Assembly (NCBI GenBank): GCA_964651705.1
Contig: CAZYWZ010000005.1
Location: 1 to 64,000 of the forward strand
Length of the DNA: 64,000 nt
DNA from: JADLBR01 sp964651705
Lineage (GTDB): Bacteria; Verrucomicrobiota; Verrucomicrobiia; JADLBR01
Direction of reading: 5' to 3'
Position numbers and translations under genes: made by a program. Below the pieces are notes generated by a model, which was given only the letters and a program-made list of their open reading frames with translations, was not told the origin of the DNA and made no database searches. Positions 25,031 to 33,838 of this stretch are shown piece by piece (positions within the stretch are counted from its first letter, which is position 1; every line of letters begins with the position of its first letter).

Positions 25031-26587
25031 ATGAGCAAGCCCCGTAGGAGCGGGATCCTTCTTCTTTCCGTTTGTGCGGTCGCGTCCCACGCCGAGAGCC
25101 CCGGGGGTTCGCGCGCGGCGCCCGGGGCCGACGCCATCGTAACGTACGAGGCGTTTGGCGCCGCCGGAGACGGGGTCACCGACGACATGGAGGCGATCTG
25201 CAAGGCCCATGACTTCGCCAACCGGAGCGGGCGGAGCGTCGGTTCCAAACCGGATGCCACCTATCATCTCGGGCGCCGCGCGCTCACGGCCGTCATCGCG
25301 ACCGACACCGACTGGAGCACCTCGCGCTTCCTCATCGACGACAGCCAGGGCGTCGAGAACCACCGGCGACCGCTATTCGAGGTGCGCTCCTTGCTCAAGC
25401 CGGTGGACATCAAAGTCGACCGCCTGTCGCGGGACCAGCCGGGCCTGGACGCGCGGCCTCCCGGCGACTGCCTCGTCTTCGTGGAGAACCGCCACCGGAA
25501 GATCTATATCCGGCGCGGCCTCAACCAGAACAGCGGCACCGGCCAGAAAGAGGTCTTCATCCTTCGGCGGGACGGCTCGGTGGAGGGCGCGATCGAATGG
25601 GACTACGACACCATCACCCGGATCGAGGCCCGACCGATCGACCCGAGGCCACTGGTCCTGCGCGGTGGCGTGTTCACCACCGTGGCCAATCGCATGCGTC
25701 AGGAAAAGGGCTACAACTATTGGAGCCGGAACATCCGCATCGGCCGCTCGAACACCGAAGTCGAAGGCCTGACCCACCGCGTCACGGGCGAGACGGAGGT
25801 CGGGCACCCCTACGCCGGCTTCTTGAGCATCCACCAATGCGCCAACATCACGCTGCGCAACTGCGCCATCGACGCCCACAAGACCTATCGGACCATCGGA
25901 TCGGCCGGCAAGCCGGTCTCCATGGGCACCTACGGGTACAGCGCGTCGCTGGTGGTGAACTTCCGCATGGTTGGCTGCCGCATGCAGGACATCACCGACC
26001 GCAGTCGCTGGGGCGTGATCGGCAGCAACTTCATGAAGAACATCCTGCTGGAAGACTGCGCGCTCAACCGCATGGACGTGCATCAGGGCGTTTCCGGGTC
26101 CTACGTGATCCGCCGCACCACGCTCGGCCACGCGGGCTTCAACGCCATCGGCCGGGGCCGCCTGATGCTGGAGGATTGCACCCTGCAGGGTTCGAACCTG
26201 ATCACGTTCCGCTCGGACTACGGGTCGACCTGGGAGGGCGATGTCGTCATCCGCAATTGCCGATGGATCCCGAGCGCGGGCGCCGCGTCCAGCCCCGTCC
26301 TGTTCGGCCTGCGCAACGACGGCACGCACGACTTCGGCTACCCCTGCTCCATGCCGCGGGAGATCCGGATCGACGGCCTGTTCATCGATGACTCCAAACA
26401 CCCGAAGGGATATGCCGGCGTCACTTTCTTCACCGACCCGGGTGGTGGCCCCCAGAAGGAAGCGCCGTTCCCCTACGCCTGGACCCAGGCACTAAGAGTC
26501 CGGGGTCTCAAGACCGCGAGCGGCCTGCCGCCCCGCGTCTCCGCGAATGCGGCATTGGCGAAGGCGGTCGCCCTCACGGTCGAGTGA
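25031..26587 (+). CDS. Secreted right-handed beta-helix (pectate-lyase-like) protein
   Basis: This 518-residue protein has a short signal-like N-terminus ('SGILLLSVCAVASHA'). 'YEAFGAAGDGVTDDMEAI' follows; it is the opening motif of the pectate lyase/GH28 superfamily, in which the first beta-helix rung is capped. The remainder shows repeated rung-like strands ('ITLRNCAIDAHKTYR', 'FRMVGCRMQDITDRS', 'ILLEDCALNRMD', 'RLMLEDCTLQGSN') ending about every 22-25 residues. Such proteins bind or cleave pectin or other acidic glycans; no catalytic set could be identified. It follows the heparinase-type gene by 114 bp on the same strand and may share its transcript. Confidence 0.75.
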   Translation: MSKPRRSGILLLSVCAVASHAESPGGSRAAPGADAIVTYEAFGAAGDGVTDDMEAICKAHDFANRSGRSVGSKPDATYHLGRRALTAVIATDTDWSTSRFLIDDSQGVENHRRPLFEVRSLLKPVDIKVDRLSRDQPGLDARPPGDCLVFVENRHRKIYIRRGLNQNSGTGQKEVFILRRDGSVEGAIEWDYDTITRIEARPIDPRPLVLRGGVFTTVANRMRQEKGYNYWSRNIRIGRSNTEVEGLTHRVTGETEVGHPYAGFLSIHQCANITLRNCAIDAHKTYRTIGSAGKPVSMGTYGYSASLVVNFRMVGCRMQDITDRSRWGVIGSNFMKNILLEDCALNRMDVHQGVSGSYVIRRTTLGHAGFNAIGRGRLMLEDCTLQGSNLITFRSDYGSTWEGDVVIRNCRWIPSAGAASSPVLFGLRNDGTHDFGYPCSMPREIRIDGLFIDDSKHPKGYAGVTFFTDPGGGPQKEAPFPYAWTQALRVRGLKTASGLPPRVSANAALAKAVALTVE

Positions 26588-26590
26588 CCG

Positions 26591-26613
26591 GGGCGCCGCC
26601 GGCCCCGGCGCCC
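26591..26613. terminator. GC hairpin between convergent genes
   Basis: GGGCGCCG and CGGCGCCC form perfect 8-bp arms around a seven-base loop just past the beta-helix gene stop. It faces the convergent ADP-ribosylglycohydrolase-family gene, which ends at 26659. No T-tract is present, so termination is likely but not certain. Confidence 0.4.
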
Positions 26614-26658
26614 GCGCGCCACCAGCATGCGGTGGAGGCATCCCTTGCGCCGACGAGC

Positions 26659-28020
26659 TCAGCGCGGGGCGGGTTCCGTCTCGAACCTTGCCGCTTCGAT
26701 CGGGGCGCCGGAGCCTGGGATGAGCCAGGCATCGCGATCGAGATCAGCGCCGCCGCCGATTTCCTGGATGACGACCCGGTCGATGATGCGGACGGCGCGC
26801 TCGGCCATCAGGGCGAAGGCATCGTCTCCCGGCTTGTCCGGGGTGCGATCGGGGAAGCCGATCCTCGTGCGGCCGATGTGGTAGAGGCCGGAGAGTCGCT
26901 TGTCAGGGAACGCTCTCTCGACGCCCTCCTTGCCGAGGAGGAATCCGAGCAGGCCGCCCCACGTCGCGGTCGGGTTGTCCGAATCCCATCCGCAGAGGGC
27001 GCCGATCTGGATGGTCCTGCGGAAATCCCCCTGGCCGTAGAGGAGGCTGATCAGGCTGGCGCCAAAATTGATCCCGGCATCGAACCAGCTCCGGTAATTG
27101 TATCCGTCGGTGGTGACTCCCGCATGGCGCTCGTTGAGGGCGTCGCGCGTTCTCTCCCAGTCGTCCTTGTCGGGGTTGGCTTCGTAGTCCTTCCGGATGA
27201 AGTCATACATTTTGGCCGGGTAGGATCGGTTTGGGAGGCGCTTGCGGGCCTGGTCCGCCAACCACATCAGCTGTTCCCGGCGCGGCCGTTGTGGGTCCAC
27301 GGTTGACGCCAGGGCGTGCATGATCACGTAGAATTCCGAGATCCATTCCGATTCCCGGTAGGCCGTCGTGCGGATCGGCATGTGTGCCATGCGGAGGGCG
27401 ACGTCGGGCCTGGCCGGGGCGAGGAGCCCGAATATCTCCGTGGTGAGCTGCGCGTCGATCTGGTCGTAGAGCCGATTATTATCCGGGAGGCTGGTCGCCG
27501 GCGGCAGCATGCCATCGCGCATGAGGTGGAAGGCCCGTTCGTTGGAGACCCACAGGAAGTTATTCTCCTCCGCCCTGATGTGCTTGAGCCAGCCCTCCCG
27601 GATCTGTTCCGGTTTGGCGACGCTCACATCGTGGGTATCGAGGATGTCCTGGTAGATGTATTCGATGTCGGTGTCGTCATCGGCGCCCCAGGGCGCGCCC
27701 TCTTCCACCAGCACGAATTCTATCTTCGCGCCCTTTTGGCCCTTGTCCGTTCCCCAGTCCTCGTCGGTGAAGAAAGGGGCCGTCTTCCGGACGCCCTCGG
27801 TCCTGAGCCCGGTCCAGTTGGCGATGCATTCTCCCAACCAGAAGCCGCACAACTTGTCCCGGTATCCGGTCCTGGAGACGACAAGGTCCCCGTCTTTCCG
27901 GGAGTATTCTGGATAGGCCAGCGCGCTGTCGGGCGGGACGGGTCCTTGCCCGCGGCCGGGGGATGCCGCGATGAGAAATGGGATCGCCAGGGCTATCGGG
28001 AAGGATCGGTGTGGGCGCAT
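26659..28020 (-). CDS. Exported ADP-ribosylglycohydrolase-family protein
   Basis: This 453-residue protein has an N-terminal signal peptide (about residues 1-24). The rest looks like the ADP-ribosylglycohydrolase fold, in which paired acidic clusters hold magnesium ions: 'GADDDTDIEYIYQDIL' near the N-terminal third and 'ALCGWDSDNPTATWGGLLG' near residue 350. 'YRDKLCGFWLGECIANWTGL' fits the opening helix that carries glycine-rich family sequence. Secreted members are common in Planctomycetes and Verrucomicrobia near glycan genes, where they may act on glycosides rather than on ADP-ribosylated proteins. It starts with AGGAG at good spacing, 15 bp after the fhs stop, so both are likely one operon, an unexpected pairing. 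Confidence 0.82.
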   Translation of the reverse strand: MRPHRSFPIALAIPFLIAASPGRGQGPVPPDSALAYPEYSRKDGDLVVSRTGYRDKLCGFWLGECIANWTGLRTEGVRKTAPFFTDEDWGTDKGQKGAKIEFVLVEEGAPWGADDDTDIEYIYQDILDTHDVSVAKPEQIREGWLKHIRAEENNFLWVSNERAFHLMRDGMLPPATSLPDNNRLYDQIDAQLTTEIFGLLAPARPDVALRMAHMPIRTTAYRESEWISEFYVIMHALASTVDPQRPRREQLMWLADQARKRLPNRSYPAKMYDFIRKDYEANPDKDDWERTRDALNERHAGVTTDGYNYRSWFDAGINFGASLISLLYGQGDFRRTIQIGALCGWDSDNPTATWGGLLGFLLGKEGVERAFPDKRLSGLYHIGRTRIGFPDRTPDKPGDDAFALMAERAVRIIDRVVIQEIGGGADLDRDAWLIPGSGAPIEAARFETEPAPR

Positions 28021-28035
28021 GGTCTTCTCCTGTGT

Positions 28036-29676
28036 CTACGTGAGCCCGGTGGCGCGGCCGGAGGGGAGGACGCGGATCTTGGCGGCGGCGGGGACCTTGG
28101 GGAGGCCGGGCATGGTGACGATGTTGCCGCAGATGGCGACGATGAAACCGGCCCCGGCGGAGATGCGGAGTTCGTTGACGGTGATGCGGAAGCCGGAGGG
28201 GCGGCCGCGGAGGGAGGGGTTATCGGAGAGGGAGAGGGGGGTCTTGGCGATGCAGACGGGCAGGTTCGTGAGGCCCTGTTTCTCCAGCAGTGCGAGATCC
28301 TCGCGGGCGCGGCGGTCGAGGTCGGCGCCGTCGGCGCCGTAGAGTTTCTTCGCGACCGTCTCGATCTTCTTATCCAGCGGCATGTCGAGCGGGTAGAGGT
28401 AATGCGGTTCGGCGCGGCGGTGTTTGGCGGTGGCGCGGAGGACGGCCTCGGCGAGTTCGACGGCGCCGGTGGCGCCCCTGTCGAAGTGCTCGCCGACGAC
28501 GGCCTCGACGTCCTGCGCCTCGCAGAATTTCACGATCTTGCGGAGTCCGGCGGGCGTGTCGTCGGGGAATCGGCTGATGCAGACGACGGGCTGGATGCCG
28601 AAGATGCGGATGTTCTCGATGTGCTTGGCGAGGTTGCCGGTGCCGCCGCTATCCTTGAATCCGCCGTGGTATTCGATGGCCTTGGCGGTGGCGACGATGA
28701 CGGCGGCGGCGGGGTTCAGCCCGGCGGTGCGGCACTTGATGTGGAAAAATTTCTCCGCGCCGAGGTCTGTGGCGAAGCCGGCCTCGGTGACGACGAAGTC
28801 GGCCAATTTCAGGGCCAGGCGGGTGGCGATGGCGGTGTTGGTGCCCTGGGCGATGTTGGCGAAGGGCCCGCCGTGGACGAGGGCGGGGGTGCCCTCGAGG
28901 GATTGGACGAGGTTGGGGTGGACGGCATCGCGCAGCAGGACCTGCATGGCGCCGACGGCCTGGAGGGCCTCGGCGCGGACGGGTTCGCCCCCGTACGTGA
29001 AACCGACCACCATGCGGCTCAAGCGCTCGCCGAGGTCGGCGTAATCCCTCGCGAGGCAGAGGATGGCCATGACCTCGGAGGCTGGCGTGATGTTGAAGCC
29101 GTCGCGGCGGGGGACGCCGTGGAGCGGCCCGCCGAGGCCGATGACGATGTCGCGGAGCGAGCGCTCGTTGAGGTCGATGACGCGGCGCATGACGATGCGG
29201 CGCGGGTCTAGGCCGAGCTCGTTGCCGTGCTGGAGGTGGTTGTCTGCCATCGCGCAGAGAAGGTTGTTGGCCTTCTCGACGGCGTACATGTCGCCGACGA
29301 AGTGGAGGTTGATGTCCTCGGCGGGGACGACCTGCGCGCGGCCGGCGCCGGTGCCGCCGCCCTTGATGCCGAAGTAGGGGCCGAGGGAGGGTTCGCGGAG
29401 GCAGATCATGGAGCGCTTGCCGAGGTGGCGGAGCGCGTCGCCGAGACCGATGGTGGCGGTGGTCTTGCCCTCGCCCTGGGGTGTGGGGGTCATCGCCGAG
29501 ACGAGGATCAGGCGGCCATCGGGGGCGTCGGCGCGGCGCTGCAACTCCGCGATGGGGATCTTCGCGATGTGGTGGCCGTGGGGAAGGATGTGGTCCGCGT
29601 CGAGGCCGATCTCCTTGGCGACCTCGGAGATCCGGCGATGCGGCTGGCCGTTGATGGGCGCTGGTGCGTCAGGCAT
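28036..29676 (-). CDS. fhs: Formate-tetrahydrofolate ligase
   Basis: The 546-residue enzyme joins formate to tetrahydrofolate using ATP, giving 10-formyl-THF. The P-loop 'TPTPQGEGKTTATIGLGDAL', 'GPYFGIKGGGTGAGRAQVVP', 'DINLHFVGDMYAVEKANNLL', 'TEAGFATDLGAEKFF' and 'GAGFIVAICGNIVTMPGLP' are all clear family blocks, and the length is normal. The ATG at 29676 precedes the conserved helix ('RRISEVAKEIGLDADHI'). It heads a two-gene operon with the ADP-ribosylglycohydrolase-family protein, and diverges from the MFS gene across about 120 bp. The window also encodes PurU (38924-39763), which consumes 10-formyl-THF, so both directions of this one-carbon branch are present. Confidence 0.97.
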   Translation of the reverse strand: MPDAPAPINGQPHRRISEVAKEIGLDADHILPHGHHIAKIPIAELQRRADAPDGRLILVSAMTPTPQGEGKTTATIGLGDALRHLGKRSMICLREPSLGPYFGIKGGGTGAGRAQVVPAEDINLHFVGDMYAVEKANNLLCAMADNHLQHGNELGLDPRRIVMRRVIDLNERSLRDIVIGLGGPLHGVPRRDGFNITPASEVMAILCLARDYADLGERLSRMVVGFTYGGEPVRAEALQAVGAMQVLLRDAVHPNLVQSLEGTPALVHGGPFANIAQGTNTAIATRLALKLADFVVTEAGFATDLGAEKFFHIKCRTAGLNPAAAVIVATAKAIEYHGGFKDSGGTGNLAKHIENIRIFGIQPVVCISRFPDDTPAGLRKIVKFCEAQDVEAVVGEHFDRGATGAVELAEAVLRATAKHRRAEPHYLYPLDMPLDKKIETVAKKLYGADGADLDRRAREDLALLEKQGLTNLPVCIAKTPLSLSDNPSLRGRPSGFRITVNELRISAGAGFIVAICGNIVTMPGLPKVPAAAKIRVLPSGRATGLT

Positions 29677-29797
29677 AGGGTGTACGGGGAATACAGGAGC
29701 CCTGGGCCAAAGGCAATTCTGGAGGGATCCGGGGGACCTCGTCCCTTGACAATCGGGGGCATGGTTTCCAGCCTGCCGATTGCGCGGGTCGTGCGTC

Positions 29798-31207
29798 ATG
29801 GAAGGCAGGGCCAATTTTCTCTGGGCGTTTCTCTCGGGGCCCGCGTTGCCCGAAGACACGCGCCACACCTACCGTTGGCACATGGCGTACGCGCTGCTGC
29901 TCGCGGCGGCCATGGGGATCTTGGCGAATGCCCCGATCGTGGCGGTGAAGCGGATGGATCCCGAGAAGTGGCACATGACATTGCGGCTGGTGCTCTCGGG
30001 CGGCGGGCAACTGCTGGTGCTCTGGCTCGGGGTGTGGATGGCGACGCGGCGCAAGATGCCGTTTGTGGTCTGGCCCGGGCTGGCGTTCGCGGGGTGCTCT
30101 TTCGCGATGGCGCTGGCCACCCGGGATGCCCTGTCCTTTCTGGTGCTGCTGGGGCTGGGGGTGCTGTTCGAGACGGTCTCGCGGCCCGCGGTGGCGGCGG
30201 TGATCCGGCAGAATTATCCCGCGACGCACCGCGGTCTGGTGACGGGGGAGATCCGGAAGTGGTCGAGCCTGGTATTTCTGCTGTTCACGATGCTGTCGGC
30301 GATGGCGCTGCGCTGGGCGGGGGATGGGCCGGAGGCGATGGTCCGGGCGCAGATGGTGGTTTCTGGGGTTTTGAGCGTGGCGGGGTTCATGGCCTTCGAT
30401 CGCATCCGGGTGAGGGGCGATGAGGGCCCGCGCATAGGGGGGGGAGAGGAGGCGTCGGGTCACCTGCGGGAGGCGTGTCGCATCGTGGCGCACGATCACC
30501 GATTCCGCCAGTACCTGTTGAGCGGCTTCCTGTTTTGTTTCGGGGGCCTGATGTATCCGTCGCTGCTGGAGCCGCTGCTGGCGGGGGAGCTGGGTTTCGG
30601 CTATGTGCAGACGGCGCTGCTGATCAACGTGGTGCCGGGCGTGCTGGCGTTCGCCACGACGGGGGCCTGGGGCCGGTGGTTTGACAAGACCAACACGTGG
30701 TTCTCGTGGGTGGTGATCCGCGTTTTCTGGGCGCTGGATGCCCTGATCTTGGCGGCGACCCCGATGGCGGCGGCGGCATTCCCTGCGGCGGCATCGGCAT
30801 TGCCCCTGGCCGCGCGGCTGTGTCATGGCAGCGTGATGGGGGGTTCCTGGATCCTGTGGTGGCAGGTGGGGACGAATCATTTCGCGCCGCCGGGCGCGAG
30901 CACGACGCGTTATCTGGGCCTGCTGGCGGCGATGAACGGCATCGGGCGGATCGTCGCGCCGCTGGCCGGGGCGTGGGTGGCGACGCGATATTCCATCGCG
31001 GTCGCGCTGGCGGCGGGCGGGGCGATCGTGATGCTTTCGGCGGCGCACGCGTGGTGGCATGCCCGGCGCGAGCGGGGCGTTCGGCCGCTGGCCACGATGG
31101 CCGATTTCGAGGCACAATTTCGCGAGGCCGTCCTTGTGGAGGGCGGGTCTGGCGAGCAGAATGTGGCGCGTGGAAAGGAGAGCGGCGGTCATGATGAGAA
31201 GACGTGA
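29798..31207 (+). CDS. MFS-type permease, substrate unknown
   Basis: The 469-residue protein has about 10-12 hydrophobic helices. A short cytosolic N-terminus is followed by 'MAYALLLAAAMGILANAPI', 'FVVWPGLAFAGCSFAMALA' and 'FLVLLGLGVLFETVSRPAV', and a central soluble loop ('RIGGGEEASGHLREAC') separates the two six-helix halves. 'WGRWFDKTN' in the second half resembles the loop 2-3 motif of major facilitator transporters. The C-terminus is a 40-residue hydrophilic tail. Its stop overlaps the next gene, a Tat-exported oxidoreductase, which is followed by a flavoprotein reductase. The three look like one operon, perhaps for uptake and processing of a sugar derivative. The ATG at 29798 is preferred over the TTG at 29780. 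Confidence 0.8.
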   Translation: MEGRANFLWAFLSGPALPEDTRHTYRWHMAYALLLAAAMGILANAPIVAVKRMDPEKWHMTLRLVLSGGGQLLVLWLGVWMATRRKMPFVVWPGLAFAGCSFAMALATRDALSFLVLLGLGVLFETVSRPAVAAVIRQNYPATHRGLVTGEIRKWSSLVFLLFTMLSAMALRWAGDGPEAMVRAQMVVSGVLSVAGFMAFDRIRVRGDEGPRIGGGEEASGHLREACRIVAHDHRFRQYLLSGFLFCFGGLMYPSLLEPLLAGELGFGYVQTALLINVVPGVLAFATTGAWGRWFDKTNTWFSWVVIRVFWALDALILAATPMAAAAFPAAASALPLAARLCHGSVMGGSWILWWQVGTNHFAPPGASTTRYLGLLAAMNGIGRIVAPLAGAWVATRYSIAVALAAGGAIVMLSAAHAWWHARRERGVRPLATMADFEAQFREAVLVEGGSGEQNVARGKESGGHDEKT

Positions 31208-32546
31208 GTTTTTAAAGGCGGGGATCGCGGGTGCCGGGGGTTTTGCGATTTTGAGATCGGGCTTGTGGGGAGCGGGGGGGGAGCCCCCGTTGCGGGTGGC
31301 GCTGATTGGCGCAGGGTGGTACGGCAAGACGGACCTGTTCCATCTGATGCAGGTGGCGCCGGTGGAGGTCGTGGGGCTCTGTGACGTAGACAGCCAGATG
31401 CGGGAGGAGGCGGCGAGCCTCGTCGCGGAGCGACAGCCCTCGAAGAAGCGGCCTCCGGTATTCGGCGATTACCGCAAGTTGCTGGACCAGCAGGATCCGG
31501 AGATCGTCCTGATCGCGACCCCGGATCATTGGCATTGCCTGCCGATGGTGGAGGCGTGCAAGGCGGGGTCGGATGTCTACGTGCAGAAGCCGATCAGCTA
31601 TGACGTCGTGGAGGGACAGGCCATGCTGGCGGCGGCGAGGAAATACGGGCGGACGGTTCAGGTGGGGCTCCAGCGGCGCAGTACGCCGCACCTCCTCGCG
31701 GCCCGGGACAAATTTATCAAGACGGGGGCGCTGGGGAAGATTGCCTACGTCGATATCCATAGCTATTACGGGGGGCGCGGCGCTTTTCCGCCGAACGAGA
31801 AGCCGCCGGCGCACCTCGACTGGGAGATGTATGTCGGGCCGGCCGAATGGCGGGAGTACAATCCCGGCATCCATCCCGGAAAGTGGCGCGGTTGCCGGGA
31901 GTTCAGCAACGGGCAGACGGGGGACCTGTGCGTCCACTTTTACGATGTCGTGCGGCACTTCCTCGGGCTGGGCTGGCCGAAACGGATATCGGCGAGCGGC
32001 GGGATCCTGATGCGGGACCCTGGCGATGGCGGGGGGCTGCATGACACCCAGACCGCGATCTTCGACCACGGCAGCGTGCAGGTCGTGTGGAACCAGAGAA
32101 ACTGGGGCCAGAACCCCGAGCCCGACTACCCGTGGGGCGCGACGCTCTATGGCGATCAGGGCACGCTCAAGATCAGCGTGAAATCCTACGATTTCATCCC
32201 GAAGGGCAAGGGCGAGGCGGAACGCGCCGACTTTCTCGACGAGAAGGAAAAGTATCCCGAGGACGTGGCCCACAAGCGGACGGAGCTTTTCGCGGCGCCG
32301 GCCACGCGGCGCCACATGCAGGACTTTCTCGCGGCGAGGAGGGTGGGCAAGCGCCCCGTCTCGGATATCGAGGAGGGGCACATCTCTTCGGCGAGTTGCA
32401 TCTTGGCGAACCTGTCGATGCGTCTGGGCAGGAGTCTCGAATGGGACGCCGCCGCGGGCCGGGTCAGGGGAGACGACGAGGCGAACGCCCTCCTGGCGAG
32501 GCAATATCGGGGCGAGTGGAAGCATCCGACGCCGGAGAGCGTGTAA
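31191..32546 (+). CDS. Tat-exported Gfo/Idh/MocA-family oxidoreductase
   Basis: The 451-residue protein starts MMRRREFLKAGIAGAGGFAI, a twin-arginine signal with a hydrophobic core, so it is folded and exported with its cofactor. The nucleotide-binding site is 'VALIGAGWYGKTDLF', and 'DVYVQKPISYDVVEG' replaces the usual E-K-P motif with Q-K-P, as in many planctomycete and verrucomicrobial members. The second domain shows 'LGKIAYVDIHSYYGG' and 'TGDLCVHFYDVVRHFLGLG', typical of the family's substrate pocket. It probably oxidises a sugar or inositol derivative outside the cytoplasm. AAGGAG lies ten bases before the start. It overlaps the MFS gene by 17 bp and ends 2 bp before the flavoprotein gene. 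Confidence 0.92.
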   Translation: MMRRREFLKAGIAGAGGFAILRSGLWGAGGEPPLRVALIGAGWYGKTDLFHLMQVAPVEVVGLCDVDSQMREEAASLVAERQPSKKRPPVFGDYRKLLDQQDPEIVLIATPDHWHCLPMVEACKAGSDVYVQKPISYDVVEGQAMLAAARKYGRTVQVGLQRRSTPHLLAARDKFIKTGALGKIAYVDIHSYYGGRGAFPPNEKPPAHLDWEMYVGPAEWREYNPGIHPGKWRGCREFSNGQTGDLCVHFYDVVRHFLGLGWPKRISASGGILMRDPGDGGGLHDTQTAIFDHGSVQVVWNQRNWGQNPEPDYPWGATLYGDQGTLKISVKSYDFIPKGKGEAERADFLDEKEKYPEDVAHKRTELFAAPATRRHMQDFLAARRVGKRPVSDIEEGHISSASCILANLSMRLGRSLEWDAAAGRVRGDDEANALLARQYRGEWKHPTPESV

Positions 32547-32548
32547 GC

Positions 32549-33124
32549 ATGAAAGTGGTGGCATTCAACGGGAGTCCGAGGCCGAAGGGCAACACCGCCC
32601 GGATGATCCGGGAGGTCTTTGGCGTGCTGGAGGCCGAGGGAATCAGGACAGAGGAGGTCTCGCTGGCCGGGAAGCCGTTGCCGGGATGCACGGCGTGCGG
32701 CGACTGCATCCAGACCAAGGATGGCCGGTGCAGCATCGGGGGCGACGCATTGAACGACTACGTCGAGAAGATGCTGGGGGCCGATGGGATCATCTTGGGA
32801 TCGCCGACATATTTTTCCGATGTGACCGCGGAGATGAAGGCGCTGATCGACCGCGCGGGGTTCGTGGTGCGGGTCAGCGGCGACCTGCTTCGGCGCAAGG
32901 TGGGAGCGGCGGTGGTCGTGGCGAGGCGCGCGGGGACGATCCACGCGTTCGACACGATGAATCACTTCTTTCTGATAAGCCAGATGGTGGTGTGCGGTTC
33001 CAGCTATTGGAACATGGGCATCGGATTGGAAGCGGGGGCGGTGGAGAAGGACGAGGAGGCCCTCCAGACGATGCGCACGCTGGGCGAGAACATGGCCTGG
33101 CTGTTGAAGCGGCTGAAGGGGTGA
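32549..33124 (+). CDS. Iron-sulfur flavoprotein-like NAD(P)H-dependent reductase
   Basis: This 191-residue flavodoxin-fold protein has the FMN phosphate loop 'NGSPRPKGNTARMI' and the isoalloxazine-side motif 'GSPTYFSDVTAEMKALIDR'. Between them 'CTACGDCIQTKDGRC' places four cysteines (C47, C50, C53, C61) with spacing C-x2-C-x2-C-x7-C, the compact motif that holds a 4Fe-4S cluster in archaeal Isf-type iron-sulfur flavoproteins. It may therefore pass electrons rather than act as a plain quinone reductase. The start follows the oxidoreductase stop by two bases, so the three genes 29798-33124 are co-transcribed. Substrate and partner are unknown. Confidence 0.88.
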   Translation: MKVVAFNGSPRPKGNTARMIREVFGVLEAEGIRTEEVSLAGKPLPGCTACGDCIQTKDGRCSIGGDALNDYVEKMLGADGIILGSPTYFSDVTAEMKALIDRAGFVVRVSGDLLRRKVGAAVVVARRAGTIHAFDTMNHFFLISQMVVCGSSYWNMGIGLEAGAVEKDEEALQTMRTLGENMAWLLKRLKG

Positions 33125-33128
33125 GGTG

Positions 33129-33147
33129 GGCGTCTCTGCGAGACGCC
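33129..33147. terminator. Bidirectional hairpin between convergent genes
   Basis: GGCGTCTC and GAGACGCC form perfect 8-bp arms around TGC, four bases past the flavoprotein stop and about 30 bases past the end of the convergent ABC operon. Position and symmetry fit a shared terminator, though no long T-tract follows. Confidence 0.45.
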
Positions 33148-33175
33148 AGCGGGGTATGTTTCAGGCGAGCCGAGG

Positions 33176-33838
33176 TCACCCCTTGGCCAATGCGTCGAGC
33201 GGCGCCTCGCGGACGGTGTTGTTCTCGACGACGAAGAACTTCTGGGCGAGGGCGCGCGCCTCGGCGCGGCTGTGGGTGATGTGGAGGGTGGTGACGCCGG
33301 TGGAGCGCTGGACCTGGCGGAGGAGGGCGTGCATCTCGTCGCGGGTCACCTCGTCGAGGGCGCTGAGGGGCTCATCGAGCAGGAGGATGCCAGGGCGGAA
33401 GGAGAGGGCGCGGCCGAGGGCGACGCGCTGGGCCTCGCCGCCGCTGAGGCCGGCGGTGCCGCGGTCGAGGAGGTGCGCGATGCCGAGGAGCGAGGCGAGT
33501 TCCTCGACGCGGGCCTCGATGGCCTCCGGGGAGCGGCGGCGGATCTCGAGGGCGAAGGCGAGGTGCTGGCGGACCGTCATGGTGGGGAATAGTGCGATAT
33601 CTTGGGGGACGAGGCCGACGCCGCGCTCGCCGGGTTTGAGGCGGGTGACGTCGCGGTCAGCGATGCGGATGCGGCCGGAAACGATCTGGCGGAGGCCACA
33701 GATGGCTTCGAGCAGGGTGGTTTTCCCCGAACCGGTGCGCCCCATGAGCACGCCGTAGCAGCCCTGCGGCAGGGTGAGGGTGACGTCGCGTATCGAGAAC
33801 GCGCCGGCACGGGCGTGGAGCTGATCGATCGCGATCAC
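33176..33838 (-). CDS. ABC transporter ATP-binding protein, molybdate/tungstate type
   Basis: This 220-residue ATPase has Walker A 'GRTGSGKTTLLEAI', the Q-loop region 'VGLVPQDIALFPTMTVRQHL', the signature 'LSGGEAQRVALGRAL', Walker B 'ILLLDEPLSALDE' and the H-loop 'LHITHSRAEARAL'. It lacks the C-terminal MOP/TOBE domain that binds oxyanion in full-length ModC, so it would not be self-regulated by molybdate. The start overlaps the permease stop by four bases. Order and spacing (binding protein, permease, ATPase) make it the last gene of the three. The oxyanion assignment comes mainly from the ModA-like binding protein. Confidence 0.9.
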   Translation of the reverse strand: MIAIDQLHARAGAFSIRDVTLTLPQGCYGVLMGRTGSGKTTLLEAICGLRQIVSGRIRIADRDVTRLKPGERGVGLVPQDIALFPTMTVRQHLAFALEIRRRSPEAIEARVEELASLLGIAHLLDRGTAGLSGGEAQRVALGRALSFRPGILLLDEPLSALDEVTRDEMHALLRQVQRSTGVTTLHITHSRAEARALAQKFFVVENNTVREAPLDALAKG

